A stretch of 64,000 nt of DNA from Pelagicoccus mobilis (lineage in GTDB: Bacteria > Verrucomicrobiota > Verrucomicrobiia > Opitutales > Opitutaceae): positions 60,966 through 124,965 of the forward strand of contig NZ_JAENIL010000019.1 of the NCBI RefSeq assembly GCF_016595505.1. The letters run 5' to 3'. Made by a program: the position numbers and the translations under genes. Under the pieces are notes generated by a model. The model saw only the letters and a list, made by a program, of their open reading frames with translations, was not told the DNA's origin and did no database searches. Positions 43,490 through 51,825 of the stretch are shown here, one piece after another (position 1 is the first letter of the stretch; every line of letters starts with the position of its first letter).

Positions 43490-44824
43490 ATGCTTCTTCA
43501 ACTCCTTACGCTTCTTGCTGTCCTCGTTGGGCTAGTATTCGCAATTACTAAACTCAAGGTGCATCCGTTTGTCGCTTTGATCTGTAGTGCTCTTAGTCTC
43601 GGGCTGCTGCTGCGGTTTGGAGGGAAGGAGACGGTGGATGCGGTGCTGACTGGCTTCGGAAATACGGTTCGGTGGATCGCGATCGTTGTGATTTTGGGAG
43701 CATTCGTGGGTGAGGTGCTGCGCGATACTGGCGGGGCGTTTCGGATCGCCAGAGCGGTCGTAAAGAAGAAGGGAGCGAAACGTTTACCGTGGGCGATGGG
43801 GTTTACTGGATACATCGTCTCTATTCCAGTTTTCGTGGATGTGGCCTACATCATTTTGCAGCCTGTGACGGAGGCCTTGGCGTCGCGGAGTAAACGCACT
43901 GTGCTGGTTATTGGTTTGGCGCTGACTGCGGGGCTAACTGTTTCGCATACTTTGATCCCGCCGACACCTGGCCCCTTGGCGGTGGCATCGCAGTTGGAGG
44001 CGGATGTAGGGAGGATGCTGCTGATCAATGGGTTTGTGGGAGTTGCAGCTATGGCAGGGGGGATTCTTTGGGTACTGTATTTCTGTAGTGGATACCGTTT
44101 GCCGGTTGATGCCAAACTTGCTGATGCTACAGATGGTAAGGAATCGTTTGGGGAAGAAGGCGGGCAAACAGGGCTGGTTTGGATGGACCTGTTGCCTATC
44201 CTGATACCGTTCGCTTTGATGGCTGGGGGAACTTTTTTCTCGGGAGAGAGCGAGTCCTTAGCTGCTCAGTTGACCGGCTTTTTCAGTACCCCGATGATTG
44301 CCGTTTTGGTTGGAGCAGGGGTCGCAGCTATGCAGTTCAGGCGCTTGCATAAAAAGAGTGGTCTCGGGGAATTGGTAGAGCAGGCGATTCTGAAGTCTGC
44401 GCTAGTCATTATGATTACGGGTGCAGGCGGATCGCTCGGGCATGTAATTCGCTCCAGTGGTATGCAAGATTCCCTAGCGAGTTACCTGGGTGATGTGCCT
44501 GCCCTCGGTTTTCTACTGCCCTTTCTGATTGCGGCTGCGTTGACGACTGCTACGGGGTCGATCACTGTTTCACTCATTGGAACCTCTTCGATCGTAGGGC
44601 CAATCGCGGGAAGCTTGCCCTATTCTCCGGAGATCATGGCTGCCTTGATAGGAGCTGGTTCGTTCTGCGTTTTCCACGCGAACTCGAGCTTCTTTTGGCT
44701 GCTAAATCGTTTGCACGATGCCCCCGTGGGGATTCTGTACCGAACCTATACGCTTCAGTCGCTAGTGATGGGAGTGAGTGGCTTGATGGCCGTGGTCGCT
44801 TTGCGATTGCTGGGAGTGCAGTAG
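43490..44824 (+). CDS. GntP-family gluconate/sugar-acid permease
   Basis: A 444-aa, 12-14 helix transporter. LKVHPFVALICSALSLGLLLRFGGKETVDAVLTGFGNTVRWIAIVVILG near the start, MGFTGYIVSIPVFVDVAYIILQPV, TVSHTLIPPTPGPLAVA and the late GSITVSLIGTSS are family motifs. The family imports gluconate or similar sugar acids with protons. No kinase or dehydratase gene is adjacent; the nearest possible partner in the window is the SMP-30 lactonase-like gene at 51826, far away. Confidence 0.9.
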   Translation: MLLQLLTLLAVLVGLVFAITKLKVHPFVALICSALSLGLLLRFGGKETVDAVLTGFGNTVRWIAIVVILGAFVGEVLRDTGGAFRIARAVVKKKGAKRLPWAMGFTGYIVSIPVFVDVAYIILQPVTEALASRSKRTVLVIGLALTAGLTVSHTLIPPTPGPLAVASQLEADVGRMLLINGFVGVAAMAGGILWVLYFCSGYRLPVDAKLADATDGKESFGEEGGQTGLVWMDLLPILIPFALMAGGTFFSGESESLAAQLTGFFSTPMIAVLVGAGVAAMQFRRLHKKSGLGELVEQAILKSALVIMITGAGGSLGHVIRSSGMQDSLASYLGDVPALGFLLPFLIAAALTTATGSITVSLIGTSSIVGPIAGSLPYSPEIMAALIGAGSFCVFHANSSFFWLLNRLHDAPVGILYRTYTLQSLVMGVSGLMAVVALRLLGVQ

Positions 44825-44904
44825 GAGGATGGCTATAGCTAAAACAAGCTCTTATATAGTAGATGATGACCTATGGTTTATTGAAATATGAGGGATATGT
44901 GTGA

Positions 44905-45099
44905 GTGGATACATCTCAAAACGAGGGAACTCTTTTTTCGATAGACAAGCCTTCAGACCGTCTCTTGGTCCGCCATAAGTGGAGGCTTTTACAGATGGCA
45001 GGCCCGAGCCACGTTCCAAGAAAGGATCAGCTCTTGCCAAAGTTGAGCAATCACCCAAAGATTAGAGATCCTTCTCTACGGAATTTAATTTCCGAATAA
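44905..45099 (+). CDS. Doubtful small ORF upstream of the duplicated-domain gene
   Basis: A 64-aa frame starting with GTG, with GAGGGA about 9 nt upstream. The product (MDTSQNEGTLFSIDKPSDRLL ... SLRNLISE) is basic and hydrophilic with no recognised family. It lies in a 305-bp AT-richer gap and ends 30 bp before the next gene. Listed only because the start context is acceptable. Confidence 0.22.
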   Translation: MDTSQNEGTLFSIDKPSDRLLVRHKWRLLQMAGPSHVPRKDQLLPKLSNHPKIRDPSLRNLISE

Positions 45100-45129
45100 G
45101 TAACTCAACACCAAGGAATCGACTATAGT

Positions 45130-46332
45130 ATGAACAAGGGAATACAAAAATTCTACCTGGGCTCTGATTTAGCGGTAGCTATATTTGGAACAGTTTTAGC
45201 ATTGATGTTATTCGCGACGAAAGCGAGTGCCGCAGGCGAAAGTGCCCCTCCTGAAGACTTCGAGGCCAGCAAGATTGTCCTGATGCTCTTCGGTCACAAT
45301 GGCGAAGTCGCAACAAGGGATTTCGTGACGGTCTACAATCGTATAAACCAGCACAAAGTTCGAGTAAAACGCCATGACTCTAAAGCGTATGAAGAGCGTG
45401 ATTTAACGAGCGAAGAATTCGAGCTGCTAGCAAATCGAATCTGGGCCCTGCGCGACAGGGCGCGGATTCCAAATGAGTTCAAAACTGACCTGGCTCAAAT
45501 CGGAGTGCCTGGAGTCACACGTTTAACGGTTAGTATGCGAGTGCGTCCCTCGCAGAATTTCACATCTTTTAACCTTAGTTCTGGTTCGGGGGTGCTTGAT
45601 CCCGAGATTAAAGCCGTAGCCCGCAATTTAGTGGAAATAGGTGGACTCGCATCTTCTCACGAAAGTGAGACCAAAGTGGCCGGAGTGCCGTCCGGAGATA
45701 AACAACCAACCGAAAACCCGCAAGATGCATCCTCAGGAGAACCAACAGGGAGCCCAAGCAACCCCTTTCATAAGGCATTCGAAAATATAAAAGGAGGTAT
45801 ATCGGATCTTGATAAGGTAGACACACCAGCAGAAGCCAGCCAAACCAATGATAATGATCTAACGCGTTTTAGCGCCGAATCGTACTTAACATCCGGATAC
45901 TATCAAGTTCCTCGCTTTCGATTGAATATTGTAGGACTCAGGGAGGATGGAAGGTCTTTCAAGCGAGGAGAAATCACTATCGGTGAGTTTGGAAAAGACG
46001 CCCCATGGATCCATTATTACGACACTAATGAGAACAACCCAATTGGTCACCAACGCAAGCTGTCGCTTAGCGAATGCCAGCGGATCGACGAACTCGTACG
46101 AGGATTGCAGCATAAACCAAGCTCGCCGAAGACCTTCCAGGCAGAGCTGAGTAACTTCGGTTTAGATCGAATTTTTCAATACAACTTGAGCCTCTCGATG
46201 AGGCCAAAGACATCCACGGGACTCAACCACTTTTCCATTCAGCAAGGCGAAGGAAATCACTCAACCGTTGATGAAGATGCTGCTTCATTGGTTCGGGAGT
46301 TGCTTGCAATCAGCGGTTTTTTGAAAAACTGA
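45130..46332 (+). CDS. Secreted protein with internally duplicated unknown domain
   Basis: A 400-aa protein with an N-terminal hydrophobic signal (about 14-35, VAIFGTVLALMLFATKASA). Two copies of one domain are evident. Copy 1 (about 46-175) contains FELLANRIWALRDRARIPNEF, TDLAQIGVPGVTRLTVSMRVRP and AVARNLVEIGGL. Copy 2 (about 262-400) contains CQRIDELVRGLQHKPSSPKTF, AELSNFGLDRIFQYNLSLSMRP and SLVRELLAISGFL. A Ser/Pro/Glu-rich linker joins them. I recognise no family. AAGGAA precedes the ATG. The gene is more AT-rich than its neighbours, which hints at transfer. Confidence 0.65.
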   Translation: MNKGIQKFYLGSDLAVAIFGTVLALMLFATKASAAGESAPPEDFEASKIVLMLFGHNGEVATRDFVTVYNRINQHKVRVKRHDSKAYEERDLTSEEFELLANRIWALRDRARIPNEFKTDLAQIGVPGVTRLTVSMRVRPSQNFTSFNLSSGSGVLDPEIKAVARNLVEIGGLASSHESETKVAGVPSGDKQPTENPQDASSGEPTGSPSNPFHKAFENIKGGISDLDKVDTPAEASQTNDNDLTRFSAESYLTSGYYQVPRFRLNIVGLREDGRSFKRGEITIGEFGKDAPWIHYYDTNENNPIGHQRKLSLSECQRIDELVRGLQHKPSSPKTFQAELSNFGLDRIFQYNLSLSMRPKTSTGLNHFSIQQGEGNHSTVDEDAASLVRELLAISGFLKN

Positions 46333-46463
46333 AACTAATGAGGAAATGAAGTTCGGTCTTTGATTCCCTTCCCGAATTCAATGGTATGATGTCGCGTATC
46401 GTCGGCATCTTACCGTTGTTTAAATTACTGAGTGTCGGCAGATCTAGGACTTGTTGGATTTCT

Positions 46464-47699
46464 TTAGAAAAAGCGTCTGGCTATTTCGAAGGCGAAAAGG
46501 GCGCCGAATAAGATGAGCGAGCAGATTAGGGCGATATTGCTGAGAAGGCGGTTTTTCATTTCGCCTACCCAAGCCTTGTTATTATTCATGATCAGAAGCA
46601 CGGACGCGAGGAAGGGCATGAAAAAGGCTCCGGCTACCGCGTAAAGAATCACAATTGCCAAGGGGCGTTGGAAAAAGAGCATCACCAGTGGTGGAATCGC
46701 CAGAAATAGAAGGAAGCCACGGTAGCTTTTTGAGCGATTGATTGGAGCATCGCTCTTATCTTTTCCGATTTCGTGCATGTAGTTTGAAAATAAGTACGGC
46801 ACGCCTTGCCAAACTCCGAGCAGGGAGCTGAAGACGGCACACCAAAAACCGATCAAAAAGGCGCCTTTTCCGACGGGGCCCAGAATCTCGCCAAGTCGTT
46901 CTGAAAGGGCTAGTATCAAGGCCGAACCAGAAGCGTCACCCGGCTGGGCGCTGGCGGCGATAATGATGAGGGCAATGCCAAAGATCCCGGTAATGAAGTA
47001 AGCTGAGCTCAGATCGAACCAGGTCCGGCGTTGAGCAGTTGCTCCGGTCCAACCTTTTTCCCGTATCCAGTAGCCGTAACAAAGCAAGGTCGCGCTTCCT
47101 CCAACGCCTCCCATGACGCCCAATAGAAGATGCGCTGAGCCATCTGGCACGCTTGGCAGGAAAAGGCCGGAGAATAGGTCAGGCAAAGGCGCTCCAATCC
47201 AAATCGCGCAGGCGATTACGATTACAAACATCGCCGCGATAAGCGTTTTCATGAACGACTCGAAAAGCGCGTATTTCCCGGTCCAGACCAAAATCGCTCC
47301 AAGCAAGGTATGAATAGCGGCCCATACAGGTATTGGCAGACTGGGGACAAGGGTGTGTGCGGCGACGCCGCAGGCTGACATTAGGGCCGCTGCCACTAGA
47401 AAGCCCCAGAAGCAAAGGTAGGCCAGAAAGTACCAGGATACCCAACGAGGCAGGTGGCGTATCCAGCCTTCGATTAGGGTCGAGCCGGTCGCCAATTGCC
47501 ATCGAGAAACGCCTTCGTTGAGAAAGGCTTTGAAGAACGCTCCCAAGACGACGACCCAAAGGACGGCGAGGCCAAATTTTTGTCCAGCGACAGCGGCGGC
47601 GATCAAATCTCCGGCTCCGACACCTGTGGCGGCGACTACGAATCCAGGGCCAAGGGCGCGCCAGCCGAGACGCTGTTTCTCGTTTGTTGGGGAAGGCAT
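46464..47699 (-). CDS. Nramp-superfamily transporter lacking canonical metal ligands
   Basis: A 411-aa, 11-helix protein. LGPGFVVAATGVGAGDLIAAAVAGQ (16-40) aligns with Nramp helix 1, but the metal-binding DPGN is replaced by GAGD (28-31). In helix 6 the MPH motif is also missing (LGVMGGVGGSATLLCYGYW). The rest (WQLATGSTLIEGW, PVGKGAFLIGFWCAVFSSLLGVWQGVPYLF) keeps the LeuT-fold pattern. Such relatives may carry Mg2+, Al3+ or a non-metal substrate. No regulator or partner is adjacent. Confidence 0.82.
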   Translation of the reverse strand: MPSPTNEKQRLGWRALGPGFVVAATGVGAGDLIAAAVAGQKFGLAVLWVVVLGAFFKAFLNEGVSRWQLATGSTLIEGWIRHLPRWVSWYFLAYLCFWGFLVAAALMSACGVAAHTLVPSLPIPVWAAIHTLLGAILVWTGKYALFESFMKTLIAAMFVIVIACAIWIGAPLPDLFSGLFLPSVPDGSAHLLLGVMGGVGGSATLLCYGYWIREKGWTGATAQRRTWFDLSSAYFITGIFGIALIIIAASAQPGDASGSALILALSERLGEILGPVGKGAFLIGFWCAVFSSLLGVWQGVPYLFSNYMHEIGKDKSDAPINRSKSYRGFLLFLAIPPLVMLFFQRPLAIVILYAVAGAFFMPFLASVLLIMNNNKAWVGEMKNRLLSNIALICSLILFGALFAFEIARRFF

Positions 47700-47770
47700 G
47701 GGGTATCGGTTTAGAATAAACCGAGGCTGGTGCGAAGGGAAAAATGCGCAGATCTTCAGACTATGACTAA

Positions 47771-50212
47771 CTACTCAATTCTGAGGGCTACCATCGGGTC
47801 TATCTTGGCCGCGCGCCGGGCTGGAAGGTAACTCGCAAGAACTGCGACGAGTAGTAGTAAAAGGGATACGGAAACGTAGACTGCAGGATCGGTCGCTTCG
47901 ACCTCGAAGAGCAGGCTTGTCATGTAGCGGCTTAACAAAACCGCCCCGACCAATCCTGTTGCGAGGCCGATGCCGGCCTTCCAGAGGCCTTGCTTGATGA
48001 TCATGCTCACCACTTGAGATGAGCTCGCTCCGATTGCTCCGCGGATTCCGATTTCTCGTGCTCTTTGCGAAACGTCGTAGGCGAGCACTCCGTAAATGCC
48101 CAGGGCGGATAGAAATAGGGCGAGGAAGGCAAAGGCGACGAGCAGCATCATGATGGCTCGGCGGTTATCGAATGACGAACCTATGGACTCGCTCAGAGGA
48201 GCTGTATCGAAAAGAACGATACCGGGATCGATACTTTGCAACTTTTCTCGCATTGCCGAGAGCGTGTCGCTCGCAGGGCGATCGGAACGAAGGAAGAGGG
48301 TGAAGCCTCCGGGCCTGCCTCCGTTTATGACTTGGTAAATGAAGGGGTTGCCCGTTTCGTCCTCGACCCCGTTGTGAGGCACGTCAGCAACCACGCCAAT
48401 GATGGAGGGCCAGTCCTCTGGATTTTCTGGAGGGCGTCCGAATGTGAATTGTCCGCCAACAGCAGATTTTCCGGCGAAGAACTTTTTGGCGAAACTCTCG
48501 TCGACTACGAAGCGAGGTTGTTCGGCTGAAATATCGGCTTCCTCAAAGAATCGCCCTTCGATGAGGCGCAGCCCCATGGTATCCAGATATTCGGGAGTGG
48601 TGCGAACGCGGAAGGCTCCTGGTTGAGGCGATCCCGGAGGAAGGGTGTCCTCGCGTAGAGTGAAGGCGTTGATGGGGAGCCCGCCTTGGAAAGGGGTCGC
48701 GAAGCTTAAGGCAGCGGAGCTTACGCCTGGAATCTCTTTCATGCCTTGGATGATGCGATCGCGAATTTGTTTCGCTGCATCGTTGTCAGCCCGATGCGAA
48801 CGTGGCAATGCGACACGACCTACGACGACACCTTTCGGGTTGAGACCGGGATCGACTTCCAAAGCCTTGGCAAAACTATGTATGAGCAGTCCAGCTCCCG
48901 TTAGGAGAATCAATGCAACTGCTACTTGCGTAACCACCAAAAGGCTGCTGAGGGCTCGTACCCCTTGGCCCGAGGAGGCGCTGCGGGAGCTGCTTTGTAT
49001 GACTTGGTTTAGGTTGCTACGCCAGACGTGGAAAATGGGTATCAAGCCAATCAATACGCCAATGATCACGGTGAGGACCATGGCGAATCCTAGAACTCGG
49101 AGATCTAGAGTCGCCGGCAAGGCTTGGGGCAGCATTTTGGCTAAATAGATATTGGTCACGTTTAGCGCTCCCCATGCGACCGCTAGTCCGAGGAGGGCGC
49201 CGAGGGAGGTGAGGACGAAGCTCTCAAGCATGAGCTGGCGGGCGATGGTGAGTCGACCGGCGCCCAGAGCGGTGCGAATCGCCAGTTCCGATTGTCTCGC
49301 GTTTGAGCGGGCAAGGAGGAGGTTGGAAACGTTGACGCAGCCGATCAGAAGCACGAAGGCGACGCCGCCCTGCAAGAGGAGCAAGGTGGTACGTACTGGT
49401 TTGACGCGTTGTTCCTGCACCCCGCCAACGTTCATTGTCATGCCAGAACGGTCGACGAACGAGCGGACGCCTGGGGGAGAGGCATCGACGTAGCGTTCTT
49501 CGAGTATCTTTGCTTCGGCATCTGCTTGAGCGATTGTGGCATTTGGGTTTAGCCGTCCAAAAAGTTGGATACCGACGCCGTAGCGTCGTTGCGGATTGAC
49601 TGCGTCGGGAGCCCACGCGAGTGGGATCAGGTATTGGACGCGGGCGTCGAAGGCCTCGAAAACGCGAGGCGCGATACCGATGATTGTGAAGGTTTCGCCA
49701 TCGATCCGTAGTTCTTCGTCAATGACTTCCGGCTGTTCCGCGAAGTGTGTCTGCCAGAACGATTGAGTTAGGATAACGACCTTCTCGTTTCCGGGAGTGC
49801 TGTTTTTTTTGGTGAAGAAGTTGCCCATCAATGGCTTCACTTTGAGGATGGAGAAGATCTCGGAAGTGATTCTGGCGCCTTGGGCGCGGCTTGGGTTGTC
49901 GTCGTCGCCGATCATTGCTTCGTATGACCGCCAGAGGGCGAGCTCTTGGTAGGATTCGGCGTTTTCCGAATAGTCGACGTAGAAGGGAATGTTTGCAGGC
50001 ATCCGATCCAAACCAGCCTTTTCGGCGGAGGTGTAGAGTTCGACGATTTGCTCAGGCTCCTCGAAAGGGAGCGGTTTCAGCATGAGAGAGTATACCGTGG
50101 AGAAAATGGCGGTGGTGGCTCCGATACAGAGAGCTAAGGTGAGCAAGGTGATGGTGGTGAATCCCTTGTTTTGCCGAAGTTGGCGGAAGACTTGACGCAG
50201 GGTAGTGTTCAT
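47771..50212 (-). CDS. Orphan MacB/FtsX-like permease (ADOP type)
   Basis: An 813-aa permease with two units: N-terminal helix (FTTITLLTLALCIGATTAIFSTVYSLML), MacB_PCD-like domain (VVILTQSFWQTHFAEQPEVIDEELRIDGETFTIIGIAP), FtsX block (GCVNVSNLLLARSNARQSELAIRTALGAGRLTIARQLMLES), then FVVDESFAKKFFAGKSAVGGQF and SQRAREIGIRGAIGASSSQVVSMI. It ends in KIDPMVALRIE. This is the acidobacterial duplicated orphan permease plan. No ATPase is adjacent. The MITE-like element lies upstream of its start. Confidence 0.87.
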   Translation of the reverse strand: MNTTLRQVFRQLRQNKGFTTITLLTLALCIGATTAIFSTVYSLMLKPLPFEEPEQIVELYTSAEKAGLDRMPANIPFYVDYSENAESYQELALWRSYEAMIGDDDNPSRAQGARITSEIFSILKVKPLMGNFFTKKNSTPGNEKVVILTQSFWQTHFAEQPEVIDEELRIDGETFTIIGIAPRVFEAFDARVQYLIPLAWAPDAVNPQRRYGVGIQLFGRLNPNATIAQADAEAKILEERYVDASPPGVRSFVDRSGMTMNVGGVQEQRVKPVRTTLLLLQGGVAFVLLIGCVNVSNLLLARSNARQSELAIRTALGAGRLTIARQLMLESFVLTSLGALLGLAVAWGALNVTNIYLAKMLPQALPATLDLRVLGFAMVLTVIIGVLIGLIPIFHVWRSNLNQVIQSSSRSASSGQGVRALSSLLVVTQVAVALILLTGAGLLIHSFAKALEVDPGLNPKGVVVGRVALPRSHRADNDAAKQIRDRIIQGMKEIPGVSSAALSFATPFQGGLPINAFTLREDTLPPGSPQPGAFRVRTTPEYLDTMGLRLIEGRFFEEADISAEQPRFVVDESFAKKFFAGKSAVGGQFTFGRPPENPEDWPSIIGVVADVPHNGVEDETGNPFIYQVINGGRPGGFTLFLRSDRPASDTLSAMREKLQSIDPGIVLFDTAPLSESIGSSFDNRRAIMMLLVAFAFLALFLSALGIYGVLAYDVSQRAREIGIRGAIGASSSQVVSMIIKQGLWKAGIGLATGLVGAVLLSRYMTSLLFEVEATDPAVYVSVSLLLLLVAVLASYLPARRAAKIDPMVALRIE

Positions 50213-50291
50213 GGGCAGGCGGAGTTGAGTTGGATTGGTGGAAAGGGGAATACAGAGCCTATACGTTCTTGGTTACTGAATTGTTACCTTA

Positions 50292-50455
50292 GAGACTGTC
50301 CAATAACCCCAATTCCTTCGCGTGCCTGTACTTTTCGGATATAAATTTCACTTTCTCATTTCGATATACCCTCCGGGTATACCTCAAATCGAAAGCCAAA
50401 ATTTTTATCTCGAACTGTACTACGCCCACTCGAAAGCGAGTTATTGGACAGTCTC
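50292..50455. mobile_element. 164-bp MITE-like element with 16-bp terminal inverted repeats and TTA duplication
   Basis: GAGACTGTCCAATAAC at the left end is a perfect complement of the right end GTTATTGGACAGTCTC. A 3-bp direct repeat TTA flanks both ends (50289-50291 and 50456-50458), consistent with a target-site duplication. The centre is also palindromic: TATACCC-tcc-GGGTATA (50365-50381) inside TTTCGAT/ATCGAAA. There is no room for a transposase, so it would be moved in trans. The right-hand TTA supplies the TAA stop codon of the LanC-like gene. Confidence 0.72.
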
Positions 50456-51643
50456 TTAGAAAAGCGGCATGTTGAAACGGGTTGGATCTGCTATTCGGAG
50501 GAAGAAGTGGCCAACGCCGGAGGCGCCGTAGAGGTAGTCGGCGGAATAGAGGCCAGGCTCGTCTGTCGGCCAAGCGTCTCCAGCCTTGGTTTCTTCTTTG
50601 TAGGACGCGGCAATCGCAGCGAAGTCTTTGGCACGCTCCAGCCAAAGCGGATCTTGAGTCTGGCAATAGAGATCCAGCATAAGATGTCCGCTGCCGCTGA
50701 CTCCGGTGCAGATGGTGAGGTTATTGCGAAAGTCGCCGTATTGGTAACTTGCTTCTCCGGCCTTGAGGGCGATCTCCGAAAGCTCAGTACGATCTAAGAG
50801 TTCGCTGAGTCTGGTTAATACCATTCCGATGCCTACCGCTCCGTGGCTGTATTGGCATCGGGGCAGCTCCTTTGCTCCCGCGACTACGGGCCAATTGAGG
50901 CCACCTTTGCTTTCTATCGCTTGTCCGATGACGGTATCGATGAGCTGTTTCGCTATCTCTTTGTAGCGCTCTTCTTTCGTTTCCTGATACAGAAAGCCAA
51001 AAAAGTAGGATACACCTGACATGCCGTGCGAGACTCCCAGTGAGTATCTACCGTCTTGCTTCGGTTCGCCCGGAATCATCTTACAGAAAAGGCGTTCTCC
51101 TTCCTGAATGAAGGTGCTACTGATCCAGTCTGCGCAGCGTTTGGCTCCCTCTAAGTATTTTGGATCCGCCGTTTTCTGATAGAGCTTTAGAAGGTAAAAT
51201 CCGTTCGAGGCTTCGCCACCCGTGAGATCAGTTATCGGCCCAGGCGGCTCCTTGAGGACATGATTGGCTAATTCGTGGCAATAGGAGCTTGGCTGCCTGT
51301 CGAGTAGAGAGTCATAGAAGAGCTGCACGTATGCGATGCCGACTTTGCCGGTGTGCAAGCCTCGCATGTAGTTCATCTCATTCTCGGAGGGGGGTGACAC
51401 GCTCTCTGACTTGCACCATTCGATCGCTCCTTTTGCTAAGGAGAGCGCTTCCTGATCACCGCTGTATCGAAAATAGTCACACAGGAAAAAGGGGATGCCT
51501 CCCACGCCGTTGAAGAGGTTGTAGTTCCGCTGAGGCCGGTTTTCGTAGTCAATCGTTTCCCAGCAGATCCCGGAGTCTGTCTTTTCGGCAGTCCTGCGGA
51601 TGAACGTGTAGATCGATTGGATTCCTTGCTCCCACGCTGACAT
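50456..51643 (-). CDS. Orphan LanC-like (lanthionine cyclase superfamily) protein
   Basis: A 395-aa alpha/alpha-barrel protein with the repeated GxxG helices of LanC: FNGVGGIPFFL (44-54), LHTGKVGIAYV (96-106), GVSHGMSGVSYFF (203-215), QYSHGAVGIGMVL (264-276), CTGVSGSGHLML (312-323) and LYGASGVGHFFL (371-382). Zinc ligands of LanC are two Cys and a His; here C263, H267 and C312 are candidates, but the usual CHG is CTG. No LanA, LanB or LanM gene is near, so a role in lantibiotic synthesis is unlikely. Glycan-related or glutathione-adduct chemistry of relatives is possible. Its stop codon coincides with the target duplication of the adjacent MITE-like element. Confidence 0.78.
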   Translation of the reverse strand: MSAWEQGIQSIYTFIRRTAEKTDSGICWETIDYENRPQRNYNLFNGVGGIPFFLCDYFRYSGDQEALSLAKGAIEWCKSESVSPPSENEMNYMRGLHTGKVGIAYVQLFYDSLLDRQPSSYCHELANHVLKEPPGPITDLTGGEASNGFYLLKLYQKTADPKYLEGAKRCADWISSTFIQEGERLFCKMIPGEPKQDGRYSLGVSHGMSGVSYFFGFLYQETKEERYKEIAKQLIDTVIGQAIESKGGLNWPVVAGAKELPRCQYSHGAVGIGMVLTRLSELLDRTELSEIALKAGEASYQYGDFRNNLTICTGVSGSGHLMLDLYCQTQDPLWLERAKDFAAIAASYKEETKAGDAWPTDEPGLYSADYLYGASGVGHFFLRIADPTRFNMPLF

Positions 51644-51825
51644 GGGATAATCAAAGCCTTCAACGCAGGGAAAAACAAGGTTTCAATTCTCTGAAGCATG
51701 AGAAACGCAATCGCAAAAGAGGTGTCGCCTTTATTTGAATACAGGGTGAGTGAGTTGATTGTAGCTCTTGAAGCGTTGAAATTCTAAAGTGTCGACTTGT
51801 ACGGCAATGCTGGGACAATGCCTTC

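Noticed and set aside
50292..50455. Remnant of a gene between the permease and LanC-like genes
   Set aside because: The segment is fully explained as a palindromic element with terminal repeats and target duplication; no coding frame.
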